Notes: generated by a model not told the origin, from the sequence alone. 64,000 bases of DNA from Planomonospora sp. ID82291 (GCF_015711645.1 NZ_JABTEX010000001.1:2046001-2110000); one strand, 5' to 3'; counted from the stretch's first letter, positions 17,102-26,510 are shown. Made by a program: numbers and translations.

Positions 17102-17431
17102 TCATCTTTCTCGCCTCCGCGCTCGAACGGCCATGACCATACCTCGAACGGCCATGACCATACAGAGCACGGCCCCCACCAGAGACGTCACCAGGATCGG
17201 ATTGACATAGGCCGGCACCAGGTCCGTCGTCGTCCCGTCCTCCCAATGGCAGAGATGCCGGATCGGGAACCAGGTCCAGGAGACATATGGGGAACCCAAC
17301 GGCCTGCTCGTGCAGTATTCGTCGAGCGGGAGCAGCGTCGCGAATTCTCCACTCCATAGGGCGTGCACGTAGATGGCGGCCGCCGTGAGCAGCGCCATGC
17401 ACGACATCGCGACCCAGCGGCGGGAACTCAT
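17102..17431 (-). CDS. small two-helix membrane protein, unknown function
   Basis: A 109-residue protein: N-terminal helix (AMSCMALLTAAAIYVHALW), an extracytoplasmic part with LDEYC and RHLCHW cysteines that could form a disulfide, and a C-terminal helix (VNPILVTSLVGAVLCMVMAV) ending in ARRRER. Similar PLDxYC...VNPLL membrane proteins occur in other actinobacteria, without known function. The start is uncertain: ATG 17431 or ATG 17458; AGGAGC lies further upstream than usual. A perfect 21-bp tandem repeat near the 3' end doubles the MVMAVR block. Confidence 0.6.
   Translation of the reverse strand: MSSRRWVAMSCMALLTAAAIYVHALWSGEFATLLPLDEYCTSRPLGSPYVSWTWFPIRHLCHWEDGTTTDLVPAYVNPILVTSLVGAVLCMVMAVRGMVMAVRARRRER
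17122..17163. repeat. perfect 21-bp tandem duplication inside the small membrane protein gene
   Basis: Two identical 21-bp units (17122-17142 and 17143-17163) encode a seven-residue duplication (MVMAVR block) at the C-terminal end of the last membrane helix. Identity suggests a recent slippage event. Confidence 0.9.
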
Positions 17432-17526
17432 GGTTCGTGTCCCATCGCTGCTCCTCATGGATCGGATTCGTGCACCCTCTTCGTTCACTCTGGCGTAGTT
17501 CACCTGCAACCGGTCTCGAGAAGAGA

Positions 17527-17559
17527 AGAGCCCTCCGCCCCGGGAGGACGGAGGGCTCT
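17527..17559 (-). terminator. terminator after ino1
   Basis: Inverted repeat with 11-bp arms (AGAGCCCTCCG and complement) and an 11-base loop, starting 14 bp beyond the ino1 stop on the transcribed side. Confidence 0.75.
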
Positions 17560-17572
17560 CGGACATCAGAGG

Positions 17573-18652
17573 TCAGCGCTCGACCTCGCCGCGGATGAAC
17601 TTCTCGACGTAGTCGTGGGCCTCCTCGTCGGAGTACTGCTCCGGCGGGGACTTCATGAAGTAGGAGGAGGCCGAGAGGATCGGGCCGGCGACGCCCCGGT
17701 CCAGGGCGATCTTGGCGGCGCGGACGGCGTCGATGATGACGCCGGCGGAGTTGGGGGAGTCCCACACCTCCAGCTTGTACTCCAGGTTCAGCGGGGTGTC
17801 GCCGAAGGAGCGGCCCTCCAGGCGGACGTAGGCCCACTTGCGGTCGTCCAGCCACGGCACGTGGTCCGACGGGCCGATGTGCACGTCGGCCTTGGCCATC
17901 TCGTGCGGGATCTGCGAGGTGACCGACTGGGTCTTGGAGATCTTCTTGGACTGCAGGCGCTTGCGCTCCAGCATGTTCATGAAGTCCATGTTGCCGCCGA
18001 AGTTGAGCTGGTAGGTGCGGAGCAGCTCCACGCCGCGGTCCTCGAACAGCTTGGCCATGACCCGGTGGGTGATGGTCGCGCCGACCTGGGACTTGATGTC
18101 GTCGCCGACGATCGGCACGCCCGCGTCGGTGAACTTCTGCGCCCACTCGGGGTCGGAGGCGATGAACACCGGCAGCGCGTTGACGAAGGCCACCTTGGCG
18201 TCGATGGCGCACTGGGCGTAGAAGCGGTCCGCCTCCTCCGAGCCCACCGGCAGGTAGGAGACGAGCACGTCCACCCGGGCGTCCTTGAGGGCCTGCACGA
18301 CGTCGACCGGGGCGTCGTCGGACTCCTCGACCATCTCGCGGTAGTACTCGCCGAGGCCGTCGAGGGTGTGGCCGCGCTGCACGGTCACCCCGGTCGGCGG
18401 CACGTCGCAGATCTTGATGGTGTTGTTCTCCGAGGCCACGATCGCCTCGGACAGGTCGCGGCCGACCTTCTTGGCGTCGACGTCGAACGCGGCGACGAAC
18501 TCGACGTCGCCGACGTGGTAGTCGCCGAACTTCACGTGCATCAGGCCCGGCACCCGGGTGCCCGGGTCGGCATCCCTGTAGTAGTGCACGCCCTGCACGA
18601 GCGACGCGGCACAGTTGCCTACACCGACAATGGCTACGCGCACCGAACCCAT
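17573..18652 (-). CDS. ino1: inositol-3-phosphate synthase
   Basis: A 359-residue actinobacterial myo-inositol-1-phosphate synthase, converting glucose 6-phosphate to inositol 3-phosphate with NAD. N-terminal Rossmann motif [13 protein letters not shown], central [15 protein letters not shown], and the catalytic [13 protein letters not shown] and [12 protein letters not shown] lysine/asparagine region. It provides inositol for phosphatidylinositol and mycothiol. ATG at 18652 is chosen after GGGGAG. It lies 28 bp downstream of a PadR regulator gene on the same strand, so the two are one operon. Confidence 0.95.
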   Translation of the reverse strand: MGSVRVAIVGVGNCAASLVQGVHYYRDADPGTRVPGLMHVKFGDYHVGDVEFVAAFDVDAKKVGRDLSEAIVASENNTIKICDVPPTGVTVQRGHTLDGLGEYYREMVEESDDAPVDVVQALKDARVDVLVSYLPVGSEEADRFYAQCAIDAKVAFVNALPVFIASDPEWAQKFTDAGVPIVGDDIKSQVGATITHRVMAKLFEDRGVELLRTYQLNFGGNMDFMNMLERKRLQSKKISKTQSVTSQIPHEMAKADVHIGPSDHVPWLDDRKWAYVRLEGRSFGDTPLNLEYKLEVWDSPNSAGVIIDAVRAAKIALDRGVAGPILSASSYFMKSPPEQYSDEEAHDYVEKFIRGEVER

Positions 18653-18680
18653 GGCACTCGCTCCCCTTAGTTCTGTTTGA

Positions 18681-19370
18681 TCAGTTGTCCTCCGGAGCGG
18701 CGGGCCGCTCCGGGCCATCGGTTCCGGGCGAGGGCGCCCGGGACGTGTCTTCGTGTGCCGGCTGCGGCTCCCCGCCCGCGGCGGGGGCTCCGGGGCCGGC
18801 GCCCGGGGCCGCTGCGGACCCCCGCCGCTCGGTCTCGATCAGCTCGTTGAGCCACCGCACCTCGCGCTCGACCGACTCCAGGCCGTGGCGCTGGAGTTCG
18901 AGGGTGTAGCCGTCCAGCCGCTCGCGCGTGCGGGCCAGGGCCGTGCGGACGGCGTCGAGCCTCTCCTCCAGGCGGCTGCGGCGCCCCTCCAGGATGCGCA
19001 GGCGCACCTCGGCCTCGGTGTGCCGGAAGAAGGCGAAGTGGATCCCGAAGCTCTCGTCCTCCCAGGCGGACGGGCCGGCCTGGGTGAGGAGCTCCTGCAG
19101 CCGCTCCTTGCCCTCGGCGGTCAGCCGATAGACGATCTTCGACCGGCGGCCGGGGAGGGGGACGGCGCTCTCGGGGGCGGGGTCCTCCTCGACGATGAGC
19201 CCGTCCGTCAGCAGCTGGCGCAGGCACGGGTAGAGCGAGCCGTAGGAGAAGGCGCGGAACATGCCGAGCAGGGCGTTGAGTCGTTTGCGCAGTTCGTAGC
19301 CGTGCAGCGGGGTCTCGTGCAGCGACCCGAGCACGGCGAGCTCCAGCACGCCGCCTCGTGAACCGGCCAC
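18681..19370 (-). CDS. PadR family transcriptional regulator
   Basis: A 229-residue PadR-type repressor. Winged helix at about residues 8-95 ([44 protein letters not shown]), followed by a long C-terminal coiled segment ([24 protein letters not shown]...[22 protein letters not shown]) and a Pro/Ala-rich tail. The GTG start at 19370 follows GAGAGGTGG at proper distance. Longer readings would run through two operator palindromes upstream. It is transcribed with ino1 and probably regulates that operon and itself. Confidence 0.88.
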   Translation of the reverse strand: MAGSRGGVLELAVLGSLHETPLHGYELRKRLNALLGMFRAFSYGSLYPCLRQLLTDGLIVEEDPAPESAVPLPGRRSKIVYRLTAEGKERLQELLTQAGPSAWEDESFGIHFAFFRHTEAEVRLRILEGRRSRLEERLDAVRTALARTRERLDGYTLELQRHGLESVEREVRWLNELIETERRGSAAAPGAGPGAPAAGGEPQPAHEDTSRAPSPGTDGPERPAAPEDN

Positions 19371-19393
19371 TGGAACCACCACCTCTCGCGCCG

Positions 19394-19437
19394 ATGTATC
19401 GAGCCGATACATCAGAAGGATACGTCGGCTCGACATA
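19394..19437. promoter_or_regulatory. twin PadR-type operator palindromes
   Basis: A perfect palindrome ATGTATCG-N3-CGATACAT (19394-19412) is followed by a near-identical one, TACGTCG-N3-CGACATA (19421-19437), with centres 26 bp apart. The ATGT/ACAT ends match the known PadR operator pattern. They lie 24-67 bp before the PadR start, as expected for autoregulation. Confidence 0.75.
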
Positions 19438-19768
19438 CTCGGCAACGCGCGACTTTCCCAAGAGGTTGGGAGCAAACGCAAAAAAGCCGTAGTCTGACCG
19501 TTATGTGGTCACAGCGAGCGGTGGTGGGCTCCGGCTCGCGCGCGCTCCGGACCGTCGATGGGCACGGGGAATTTCACGTCTGCGCAGGAGAGACCCGTCG
19601 TGGTTGCTCCCGGAGCCGCCCGGAGGTCGCGTTCGTCCCCGGGAACGGAGATCCCCCCGAAGAGGTCGGCTACTAGTGAGCCAAGGTGCTGAGATGTCCC
19701 CTGTCTAAGAGGTAATCTCACCCGCGCCTGCACGCCGTCGTAGACCCCGATGACCGAACGAGGACGCG
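19438..19768. other. intergenic region before the penicillin-binding protein gene
   Basis: About 330 bp with no credible gene. A possible promoter for the downstream gene is TTGGGA (19466-19471), 18 bases, TAGTCT (19490-19495). A short hairpin (TGAGAT...ATCTCA) lies near 19691-19727. Several small open frames on both strands lack conserved features. Confidence 0.4.
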
Positions 19769-22747
19769 TTGAGTTACAGCAGCAGCCATGACCCGGAGCC
19801 GAGCGGGCCTCAGCAGCGCCCGGACGGATCGGCTCGTCAGGGGCGGCGCCGTCGCTCGAACCCGGGAGCCGCCGCTCCCCGTACCGTCCCCCCGGGCACA
19901 CCGTCCCAAACCGGTGATCCGAACCGGGGTCTGCCCCACTCCCAGCCGTACGCGCCGCAGGGACCGACGCGGGGGCAGGGTCCCGACCCGCGGTACGGCG
20001 CGGCCCCGCCGGGCCACCCGCAGGGCCAGGGCCACCCGCAGGGTCAGGGCCACAGCCAGGGCCACCCGCAGGGTCAGGGCCACAGCCAGGGCCACCCGCA
20101 GGGTCAGAGCCAGGGCCACCCGCAGGGCCCGGGCGCCGACCCGAGGCAGGGCCGTACCCAGGCGGGTCCGGCCGGGCCGGGTCCCCGGCCGGGAGCGGCC
20201 CAGGCCCCGGCGGGGCCGGGCCGTCCGGGCGGCGTGCGCCGGCAGGACACCGATCCGCGGGGCCGCCGCCCCGAGGCGGCCTTCGAGGACACCCAGTCCA
20301 TGATGGCGGCGCAGGCCGCGGAGTCCGGGGGCGGCCGCCCGCCGGGCGACGGCGGCGGGCGGGGCAGGCGGGGCCGGGGCGGACGCGGCTCCGGCGGCGG
20401 ACCGGGAGGCTCGGGCGGACCGGGAGGTTCGGGCGGACCCGAGGATCCCACGGCGGAGGACGAGCCCCGCCGCAAGGGCTGGAAGCGGTTCGTGCCCAGC
20501 TGGAAGATCGTGGTGGCGAGCTTCACGATCCTCACCGCGGGGGTCTTCGGCATGATCGCCGTCGCCTACGCCAACACCCCCATCCCCGAGCTGCCCAAGG
20601 AGGACGTGAACGACCGGGGCAGCGTCATCTACTACCGGGACGGCAAGACCCGGATCGCCACGATCGGCGTCAAGCGGACCCCGGTGGAGTACAAGCAGAT
20701 CCCCCGGCACGTCCAGGACGCGGTGATCGCCGTGGAGAACCGCAGCTTCCGCGAGGACAGCGGCATCGACTTCGTCGGCATGGCCCGGGCGGTCTGGAGC
20801 ACCGTCAGCGGCACCCAGATCCAGGGCGCGTCGACCATCACCCAGCAGTACGTCCGCGGCTACTACGAGGGCATCAGCAAGGACATCTCCCCCAAGCGGA
20901 AGATCACCGAGATCTTCGTCGCGGTCAAGGTCAACAAGCAGTTGTCCAAGGAGGAGATCCTCACCCGGTACCTCAACACCATCTACTTCGGCCGCGGCGC
21001 CAACGGCATCGAGGCCGCCGCGAAGGCGTTCTTCAAGAAGCACGTCTGGGAGCTGAGCGTGCCCGAGGCGGCCTACCTCGCGGGCCGCATCCAGAACCCG
21101 AGCCGGTTCGACACCCTGGAGCAGAGCGGCAACTTCGCCGCGACCAAGGAGCGCTACGAGTACGCGCTCGACGGCATGGTGCTGATGAACCCGGGGGCGT
21201 ACGGCAAGTACGCCGAGGTGCCGTTCGAGAAGCTGAAGTTCGAGGAGGTCAAGCACTCCGAGGTCAACAAGGGCCTCAAGGGCTACATGCTCGACATCGT
21301 GCGCCGCGAGCTCAAGGCACGCGGCTTCGACGAGGAGCGGCTGGAGACCGGCGGACTCCGGATCGTCACCACCTTCGACAAGGACATGATGCTCGACGCC
21401 AAGAGGACGGTGAACGCCAGGACGAAGGGGCTCGACCCCACCATCCACGCCTCGGTGGCCTCGGTGGACCCCAGGAACGGCCGGGTGCTCGCCTTCTACA
21501 GCGGTGACGACTACACCCAGGACTTCAACAACCGCGCGTTCGACTCCCTCAAGCAGGCCGCCTCGGCGTTCAAGCCGTACGTGCTGGCCGCCTGGCTGGA
21601 GGCGGGCTACTCGCTGGACAGCTACGTCGACGGCAAGAGCACCATCGAGATGCCTGAGACCAAGCCGATCAGCAACTCGGGCAAGCAGAACTTCGGCCCG
21701 ATCAACATGGTCAAGGCCATGGCCAGCTCGGTCAACACGGTCTTCGTCCAGATGGGCGAGAAGGTCACCCTGGAGAAGGTGGCCGAGGTCGCCAAGGAGG
21801 CCGGCGTCGGCGAGCGGGCGAGGACGCACCCCTCCTACGGCGGGAAGAACTCGGTCGACTGGGCGGTGGAGAACCACAAGTACGCCGTGACCATCGGCAG
21901 CGCCGCCGTCACCGCGGTCGAGCAGGCCGCGGGCTACTCGATCTTCGCCAACGAGGGCAAGCACGTGAAGTGGCACACCGTCAAGGAGGTCAAGGGCCCG
22001 GACGGGACCGTGCTGGCGGCGGAGCAGAAGATGCCCCAGCAGGTGATCAGCCCCGAGGCGGCGGCCGACGCGACCTTCGCCATGCAGGCCGTGGTCAAGG
22101 GCGGCACCGGCGGCGCCGCGAACCTGGGCGTGCGGCCGGTGGCCGGCAAGACCGGCACCAACAACGAGTACAAGGACGCCTGGTTCGTCGGCTTCACCCC
22201 GCAGCTCGTCACCGCGGTCGGCATGTCCAAGGACGTGCCCTACGACCGGCCGTGGAACAAGCCCGGACGCAAGAAGATCAAGGTCAACACGTACGGCCAG
22301 GTCGCCAACCCCGACAAGTTCCAGGGTAAGACGATCTACTGGGACGAGGAGCCGATGCCCTCCTTCATCGGCGGCGGCGGCACCCCCACGCAGATCTGGC
22401 ACGACTACATGGCCGCCGTGACCGCCAAGGACGAGGTCAAGCAGTTCCCGCCGAAGGCCGGGGTCGGCGAGGTGAACAACCTGGCCACGCCGAAGCCCAC
22501 GCCCAGCCCGACACCCACCATGGACGGCGGCGGCGAGGACTGGCCGGGCGGGGACGACGGCCTGCCGGAGATGCCCGACGGAACGCAGTGCACGCCGGGT
22601 GACTGGGCGTGCGAGTCCAGGAACGACGGCGACCCCCCGGACCTCGGCGGCACCGACGACGGCGGCGGCTTCGACACGAACGTCGGCGGCACCCCGCCGG
22701 CGGTCACGCCGAGGCCGACGCCGACGCCGACCGGTCGGCGGCCCTGA
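19769..22747 (+). CDS. bifunctional penicillin-binding protein (transglycosylase/transpeptidase)
   Basis: A 992-residue class A PBP. A long cytoplasmic tail (residues 1-245) rich in Gly, Pro, Gln and His precedes a membrane helix (about 250-272). The GT51 domain has the ENRSFREDSGIDF and QGASTITQQYVR motifs. The transpeptidase domain has SAFK (active serine), SSVN and the VAGKTGTNNEYKDAWFVG box. A Pro/Thr/Gly-rich C-terminal tail follows. It polymerises and crosslinks peptidoglycan outside the membrane. TTG start after GAGGA. Its stop overlaps the next gene's ATG. Confidence 0.95.
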   Translation: MSYSSSHDPEPSGPQQRPDGSARQGRRRRSNPGAAAPRTVPPGTPSQTGDPNRGLPHSQPYAPQGPTRGQGPDPRYGAAPPGHPQGQGHPQGQGHSQGHPQGQGHSQGHPQGQSQGHPQGPGADPRQGRTQAGPAGPGPRPGAAQAPAGPGRPGGVRRQDTDPRGRRPEAAFEDTQSMMAAQAAESGGGRPPGDGGGRGRRGRGGRGSGGGPGGSGGPGGSGGPEDPTAEDEPRRKGWKRFVPSWKIVVASFTILTAGVFGMIAVAYANTPIPELPKEDVNDRGSVIYYRDGKTRIATIGVKRTPVEYKQIPRHVQDAVIAVENRSFREDSGIDFVGMARAVWSTVSGTQIQGASTITQQYVRGYYEGISKDISPKRKITEIFVAVKVNKQLSKEEILTRYLNTIYFGRGANGIEAAAKAFFKKHVWELSVPEAAYLAGRIQNPSRFDTLEQSGNFAATKERYEYALDGMVLMNPGAYGKYAEVPFEKLKFEEVKHSEVNKGLKGYMLDIVRRELKARGFDEERLETGGLRIVTTFDKDMMLDAKRTVNARTKGLDPTIHASVASVDPRNGRVLAFYSGDDYTQDFNNRAFDSLKQAASAFKPYVLAAWLEAGYSLDSYVDGKSTIEMPETKPISNSGKQNFGPINMVKAMASSVNTVFVQMGEKVTLEKVAEVAKEAGVGERARTHPSYGGKNSVDWAVENHKYAVTIGSAAVTAVEQAAGYSIFANEGKHVKWHTVKEVKGPDGTVLAAEQKMPQQVISPEAAADATFAMQAVVKGGTGGAANLGVRPVAGKTGTNNEYKDAWFVGFTPQLVTAVGMSKDVPYDRPWNKPGRKKIKVNTYGQVANPDKFQGKTIYWDEEPMPSFIGGGGTPTQIWHDYMAAVTAKDEVKQFPPKAGVGEVNNLATPKPTPSPTPTMDGGGEDWPGGDDGLPEMPDGTQCTPGDWACESRNDGDPPDLGGTDDGGGFDTNVGGTPPAVTPRPTPTPTGRRP
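20020..20135 (+). repeat. in-frame Gly/His/Pro/Gln repeats in the PBP cytoplasmic tail
   Basis: Short direct repeats based on CAGGGCCACCCGCAGGGTCA encode repeated HPQGQGHSQG blocks. The array sits in the disordered cytoplasmic tail and probably varies in length among strains. Confidence 0.85.
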
Positions 22748-24069
22748 TGGGCGTCCGGACGGAGGAGCCGCTGCCGGAGTCGCTGACGGGCTTCGGCGCG
22801 CGGGCGGTGCCGTACCTGCCCCTGGCCCTGTTCGCGGCGCTGGGGGCGGTCCTGGCCTACGTGTGGAAGTGGCCGTGCCGCTTCGGCGGGGCCTGGAACC
22901 ACGGCACGCTGCAGTTCACGAACTTCTGCTACACCGACATCTATCCGCTGTGGTGGAACGAGAAGCTCAACGAGGGCATGGTCCCCTACGTCGACTTCCC
23001 GGTGGAGTACCCCGTGGGCATCGGGGCCATCATGGAGTTCTTCCGCCGGATCATCCCCGGCGACGCGAACACCACGGCGGCCGGGACGGTGTTCTACGAC
23101 CTGACCGTGGTCCTCATGGCGGTCTGCCTGGTCGTCGGCGTGCTGCTGATGGCCGCGCTGGCCGGCCCGGCCCGCCGCTGGGACGCGCTCTGGTACGCCC
23201 TGGCGCCCGCCCTGATCCTCACCGCGTACATCAACTGGGACCTGGCGGCCAACGCGCTCGCGCTCGGCGCGCTGCTCGCCTGGGCCAAGCGGCGGCAGTG
23301 GCTCGCGGGCGTCCTGCTCGGCCTGGCCATCGCCACGAAGTTCTACCCGCTGATGTTCCTGGGCCCGCTCTTCCTGCTGGCCTGGCGGACGGGCCGGTGG
23401 AAGCCGTTCCTGCAGACGGCCGCCGGTACGGCCGGCGCCTGGCTGGCCGTCAACGTCCCGGTGATGGTCTTCGCCTTCGACGGCTGGAAGCGGTTCTACG
23501 TCTTCAGCGAGGAGCGGCCGGCCGACTGGGGCTCGCTCTGGTACTTCTTCAACCAGAAGCAGTGGCCGATCCTCGGCGACGCCGACCGGCTCGACACCCT
23601 GGGCGTGCTGTCGCTCGTCGCGTTCTGCGCGGCCATCGCGGTGCTCACGCTGACGGCGCGGGAACGGCCCCGGCTGATGCAGCTGTGCTTCCTGACCCTG
23701 GCCGCCTTCATGCTCACCAACAAGGTCTGGTCGCCGCAGTACGTCCTGTGGCTGATCCCCTTCGCGGTGCTGGCCCGGCCCAACTGGAAGCCGATCGCGC
23801 TCTGGATGGCCGCCGAGTGCTGGTACTTCTTCGCGATCTGGCTGTACCTCGTGGGGATCCAGGACGGCAACGAGCATCTGGGCATCGCCGGCGGCACCTA
23901 CTTCACCGCCGTCTGGGGACGCGCGATCACCATCCTGATCATGATGGCCTTCGTGGTGCGGGACGTCCTCCGGCCGGACGGGGACGCCGTCCGGCGGGAC
24001 GGGAGCGACGACGCCTCGGGCGGGGTCTTCGACGGCGCCCCCGACCGGTTCCGGGTCGCCCTCACCTGA
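22747..24069 (+). CDS. GT87-like membrane glycosyltransferase
   Basis: A 440-residue polytopic membrane protein with about 10-12 helices and features of GT-C mannosyltransferases of the GT87 family: an early luminal acidic motif (YPLWWNEKLNEGMVPYVDFPVEYPVG), ALALGALLAWAKRRQWLAG, and GLAIATKFYPLMFLGPL. Such enzymes use polyprenyl-phosphate sugars to glycosylate lipids or wall polymers outside the membrane. The ATG overlaps the PBP stop codon (ATGA), so the two are translationally coupled; in related actinobacteria the pair is also adjacent. Confidence 0.85.
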   Translation: MGVRTEEPLPESLTGFGARAVPYLPLALFAALGAVLAYVWKWPCRFGGAWNHGTLQFTNFCYTDIYPLWWNEKLNEGMVPYVDFPVEYPVGIGAIMEFFRRIIPGDANTTAAGTVFYDLTVVLMAVCLVVGVLLMAALAGPARRWDALWYALAPALILTAYINWDLAANALALGALLAWAKRRQWLAGVLLGLAIATKFYPLMFLGPLFLLAWRTGRWKPFLQTAAGTAGAWLAVNVPVMVFAFDGWKRFYVFSEERPADWGSLWYFFNQKQWPILGDADRLDTLGVLSLVAFCAAIAVLTLTARERPRLMQLCFLTLAAFMLTNKVWSPQYVLWLIPFAVLARPNWKPIALWMAAECWYFFAIWLYLVGIQDGNEHLGIAGGTYFTAVWGRAITILIMMAFVVRDVLRPDGDAVRRDGSDDASGGVFDGAPDRFRVALT

Positions 24070-24116
24070 CACCGCAGCGCACACAGCGCCGACACCGCGA
24101 AGGGGGCCGGGAGGCC

Positions 24117-25280
24117 GTGGAGGAGACCGCCGGCGCCGTGCCGGAGGCCGCCGGGACCGCCCGGCGGCCCGCCCGGACCCCGCGGACCGCCGCAGCGGAG
24201 GCGCTGACGCTCTGGGCCGCCTCCCGCCTGGGGATCGTCGTCCTCGCCGCCGCGTCCGCCCAAGCCCTGCTGGCCCGAGGAGAGACCGTTGCGCCGTTCC
24301 CGGAGCGCTGGAGGCACTGGGACGCCGGCCTGCTCGCCGTCATCGCCGAGCACGGCTACGGCGGTGACCCGTCACGCGATCCGGACGACGGGCTGCCCGC
24401 CTTCTTCCCCGGCATGCCCCTGGCGCTGCGCGCGGTGAACCTGATCACGGGCGACTGGTGGCTCGCCGGACTGCTGATCTCCTCCGTGGCCGGGGCCGTC
24501 GCGGTGGTCGCGCTGGCCCGGCTCGCCGAGTTCGAGGGGCCGCCCGGCGCCGGGTGGCGGGCGGTGCTGGCGCTGCTGCTCTGGCCGATGTCGGTGTTCC
24601 TGTTCGCGGGCTACAGCGAGTCGCTGTTCCTGGCCTTCGCGATCCCCGCCTGGCTGGCCGCCCGGCGGGGCCGCTGGCCGCTGGCCGTACTGCTCGCGGC
24701 CGGGGCGTCCTGCGTGCGGATCACCGGCCTGTTCCTGGCGCTCGCCCTGATCGTGGAGTTCGCCGTGCAGCGCCGACCGCTGCGGCGGGCGCCCTGGCTG
24801 GCGGTGCCGTTCCTGCCGCTGGCCGCCTACTCCGCCTACCAGTACGGGCGCACCGGCGACTGGATGGCGTGGAAGACCGCCCAGGAGGCCGGGTGGGGCC
24901 GGACGATGGTCTGGCCCTGGGAGTCGCTGTCCACGACGTGGGACATGGCCATGGGCGAGGGGCAGTTCGCCTGGGCGTTCCGGATGGAGCTCGCCGGGGC
25001 GGCCGTCGGGGTCGCGCTCGTGGCGGTCCTGCTCCTGCTGCGCCGGTGGAGCGAGTTCGTCTACGTGGGGCTGCAGGTGGGGGCGCTGATCTGCTCGGCG
25101 TACTACCTGTCGATCCCGCGTTCGGCGCTGCTGTGGTGGCCGCTCTTCCTGCTCGTCGCCCGCGCGGCCACCCCGGGGCCGCGCTGGAGGACGGGCGTCG
25201 TCGCCGGCTACGCGCTGGTGCTGGGGCCGCTGACGGTCTTCCACACGATGAGCTTCATGGAGGGGGCCTGGGTGGGATGA
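24117..25280 (+). CDS. mannosyltransferase family protein (PIG-V-like GT-C)
   Basis: A 387-residue membrane protein with about 10 helices. The sequence resembles bacterial PIG-V/GT76-type mannosyltransferases: HWDAGLLAVIAEHGYG near residue 70 (catalytic acidic residue in the first loop), LPAFFPGMPLALR, and LFAGYSESLFLAFAIPAWLAARRGRW. It likely attaches mannose from polyprenyl-phosphate mannose to an external acceptor. GTG start after GGGAGGCC. It follows the GT87-like gene by 47 bp, giving a wall-synthesis operon of PBP and two glycosyltransferases. Confidence 0.85.
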   Translation: MEETAGAVPEAAGTARRPARTPRTAAAEALTLWAASRLGIVVLAAASAQALLARGETVAPFPERWRHWDAGLLAVIAEHGYGGDPSRDPDDGLPAFFPGMPLALRAVNLITGDWWLAGLLISSVAGAVAVVALARLAEFEGPPGAGWRAVLALLLWPMSVFLFAGYSESLFLAFAIPAWLAARRGRWPLAVLLAAGASCVRITGLFLALALIVEFAVQRRPLRRAPWLAVPFLPLAAYSAYQYGRTGDWMAWKTAQEAGWGRTMVWPWESLSTTWDMAMGEGQFAWAFRMELAGAAVGVALVAVLLLLRRWSEFVYVGLQVGALICSAYYLSIPRSALLWWPLFLLVARAATPGPRWRTGVVAGYALVLGPLTVFHTMSFMEGAWVG

Positions 25281-25320
25281 CCATCCTTACCCCTTTCTGG
25301 CGAAAAGTAATCCAGGGAAG

Positions 25321-25341
25321 TTATCCACAGGCTGGGGACAA
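25321..25341. promoter_or_regulatory. inverted pair of DnaA-box-like sites
   Basis: TTATCCACA (25321-25329, perfect consensus) and TTGTCCCCA on the other strand (25333-25341, one mismatch) lie three bases apart in the gap between two convergent genes. Confidence 0.5.
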
Positions 25342-25368
25342 CCGGGAAGGCGGATCCGGGGGCGCGGA

Positions 25369-26127
25369 TCAGAGGTTCTTCCTGAGGAAGGCGAGGTCCT
25401 CGGCCTGACCGGCGGCCGGGGTCTCCAGCACGATCGGCGCGTCCGCCCGCCGGCACACGTCGAGGATGAGCGCGGGGTCGATGGCGCCCGCGCCGAGGTT
25501 GGCGTGCCGGTCGGCGCCGGAGTCGAAGGCGTCGCGCGAGTCGTTGCAGTGGACGAGGTCGATCCGGCCGGTGATCGCCATGACCCGGTCGACCACCTCC
25601 GACAGCTCCTCGCCCGCCGCGTGCGCGTGGCAGGTGTCCAGGCAGAAGCCCACGTCGAAGCCGTCCAGCGCCTCCCACAGCCGGGCGATCCGCTCCAGTT
25701 TCCTGGCCATCGCGTTCCCGCCGCCCGCCGTGTTCTCGATGAGCACCGGCACGGGCCGCTCCTCCATGCGCTCGAACACCTTGCGCCAGTTCGCGAAGCC
25801 GTTGGCCGGGTCGTCGCCCGCGCCCACGTGCCCGCCGTGCACGACCAGGCCCTTGGCGCCCACCTCGGCCGCGGCGGCCAGGTGCGCGGTCAGCAGCCTG
25901 CGGCTGGGGACGCGGACCCGGTTGTCGGCGGTGGCCACGTTGATCACATAGGGCGCGTGGACGTAGACGTCCACGTCGGAGCCGGCGATCTCGCGGGTCC
26001 GCTCGCCGATGACCGGGCCCTTCCAGCTCTGGGGGTCGCCGAGGAAGAACTGCGCGACCTCGGCGCCGCGCGCCCTGGCGTGAGCGAGGGGGTCGTCCGA
26101 GTCGACGTGGGCTCCGATGCGCGGCAT
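25369..26127 (-). CDS. deoxyribonuclease IV-like (AP endonuclease family 2) TIM-barrel protein
   Basis: A 252-residue TIM-barrel protein of the endonuclease IV family. Metal-binding positions are visible: the HAPYVINVA histidine, VVHGGHVG, LIENTAGGG (glutamate), FCLDTCHAHAAG (Asp and His), LVHCNDS and the late LETPA glutamate. Endonuclease IV cleaves DNA at abasic sites in base excision repair. Length is slightly below the E. coli enzyme (285). ATG at 26127. Convergent with the mannosyltransferase gene. Confidence 0.87.
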   Translation of the reverse strand: MPRIGAHVDSDDPLAHARARGAEVAQFFLGDPQSWKGPVIGERTREIAGSDVDVYVHAPYVINVATADNRVRVPSRRLLTAHLAAAAEVGAKGLVVHGGHVGAGDDPANGFANWRKVFERMEERPVPVLIENTAGGGNAMARKLERIARLWEALDGFDVGFCLDTCHAHAAGEELSEVVDRVMAITGRIDLVHCNDSRDAFDSGADRHANLGAGAIDPALILDVCRRADAPIVLETPAAGQAEDLAFLRKNL

Positions 26128-26262
26128 GCGTCGAGCCTAGCCGCTCGTCACCTTCCGGCCAGGACCGCGGAACCGGCCGTTTCGGCGGGCCGTCCGGGGG
26201 AAGCCGCGAGGACGCGTCCCCCCGCCGCCGTCCCGGAGGCGGCCCGGCCCGAGGAGTCGAGA

Positions 26263-26451
26263 ATGGCCCCCTACCGCTACCGCCGAGGCATCGGCCTCGT
26301 CGGCCTCATCTACATCCTGATCGGTCTCTACGTCGCCTGGGTTCACGAGTACATCACCCCGGCGCTGCTGCGGGACATCGCCGAGGCGCTGCTCGCCGTC
26401 CTGCTCTGGTTCCTGGTCCTGCTCGGCGTGGACCTGCACCTCGGCGGGTAG
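26263..26451 (+). CDS. small two-helix membrane protein
   Basis: A 62-residue hypothetical protein (starts MAPYRYRRGIGLVGLIYI) with two membrane helices (about 9-25 and 42-58) separated by HEYITPALLRDIAE. A GAGGAG site six bases upstream supports the ATG at 26263. It resembles short actinobacterial membrane proteins of unknown function. Single gene, divergent from the endonuclease IV-like gene. Confidence 0.7.
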   Translation: MAPYRYRRGIGLVGLIYILIGLYVAWVHEYITPALLRDIAEALLAVLLWFLVLLGVDLHLGG

Positions 26452-26510
26452 CCGCCCGGCCGGGCCGCCGTGCGGCGGCCCGGCCGTCACCGGGTGGGCG
26501 GCGCCGGGCG

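Noticed and set aside
19718-22402. 894-codon open frame antisense to the penicillin-binding protein gene
   Set aside because: Its sequence is low-complexity and mirrors high-GC codon structure of the PBP on the other strand; no family motif is visible.
22599-24116. Long frame that runs through the GT87 gene into the mannosyltransferase gene
   Set aside because: Only the part after GTG 24117 has membrane-protein character; the upstream part is an off-frame shadow rich in Arg and Gly.
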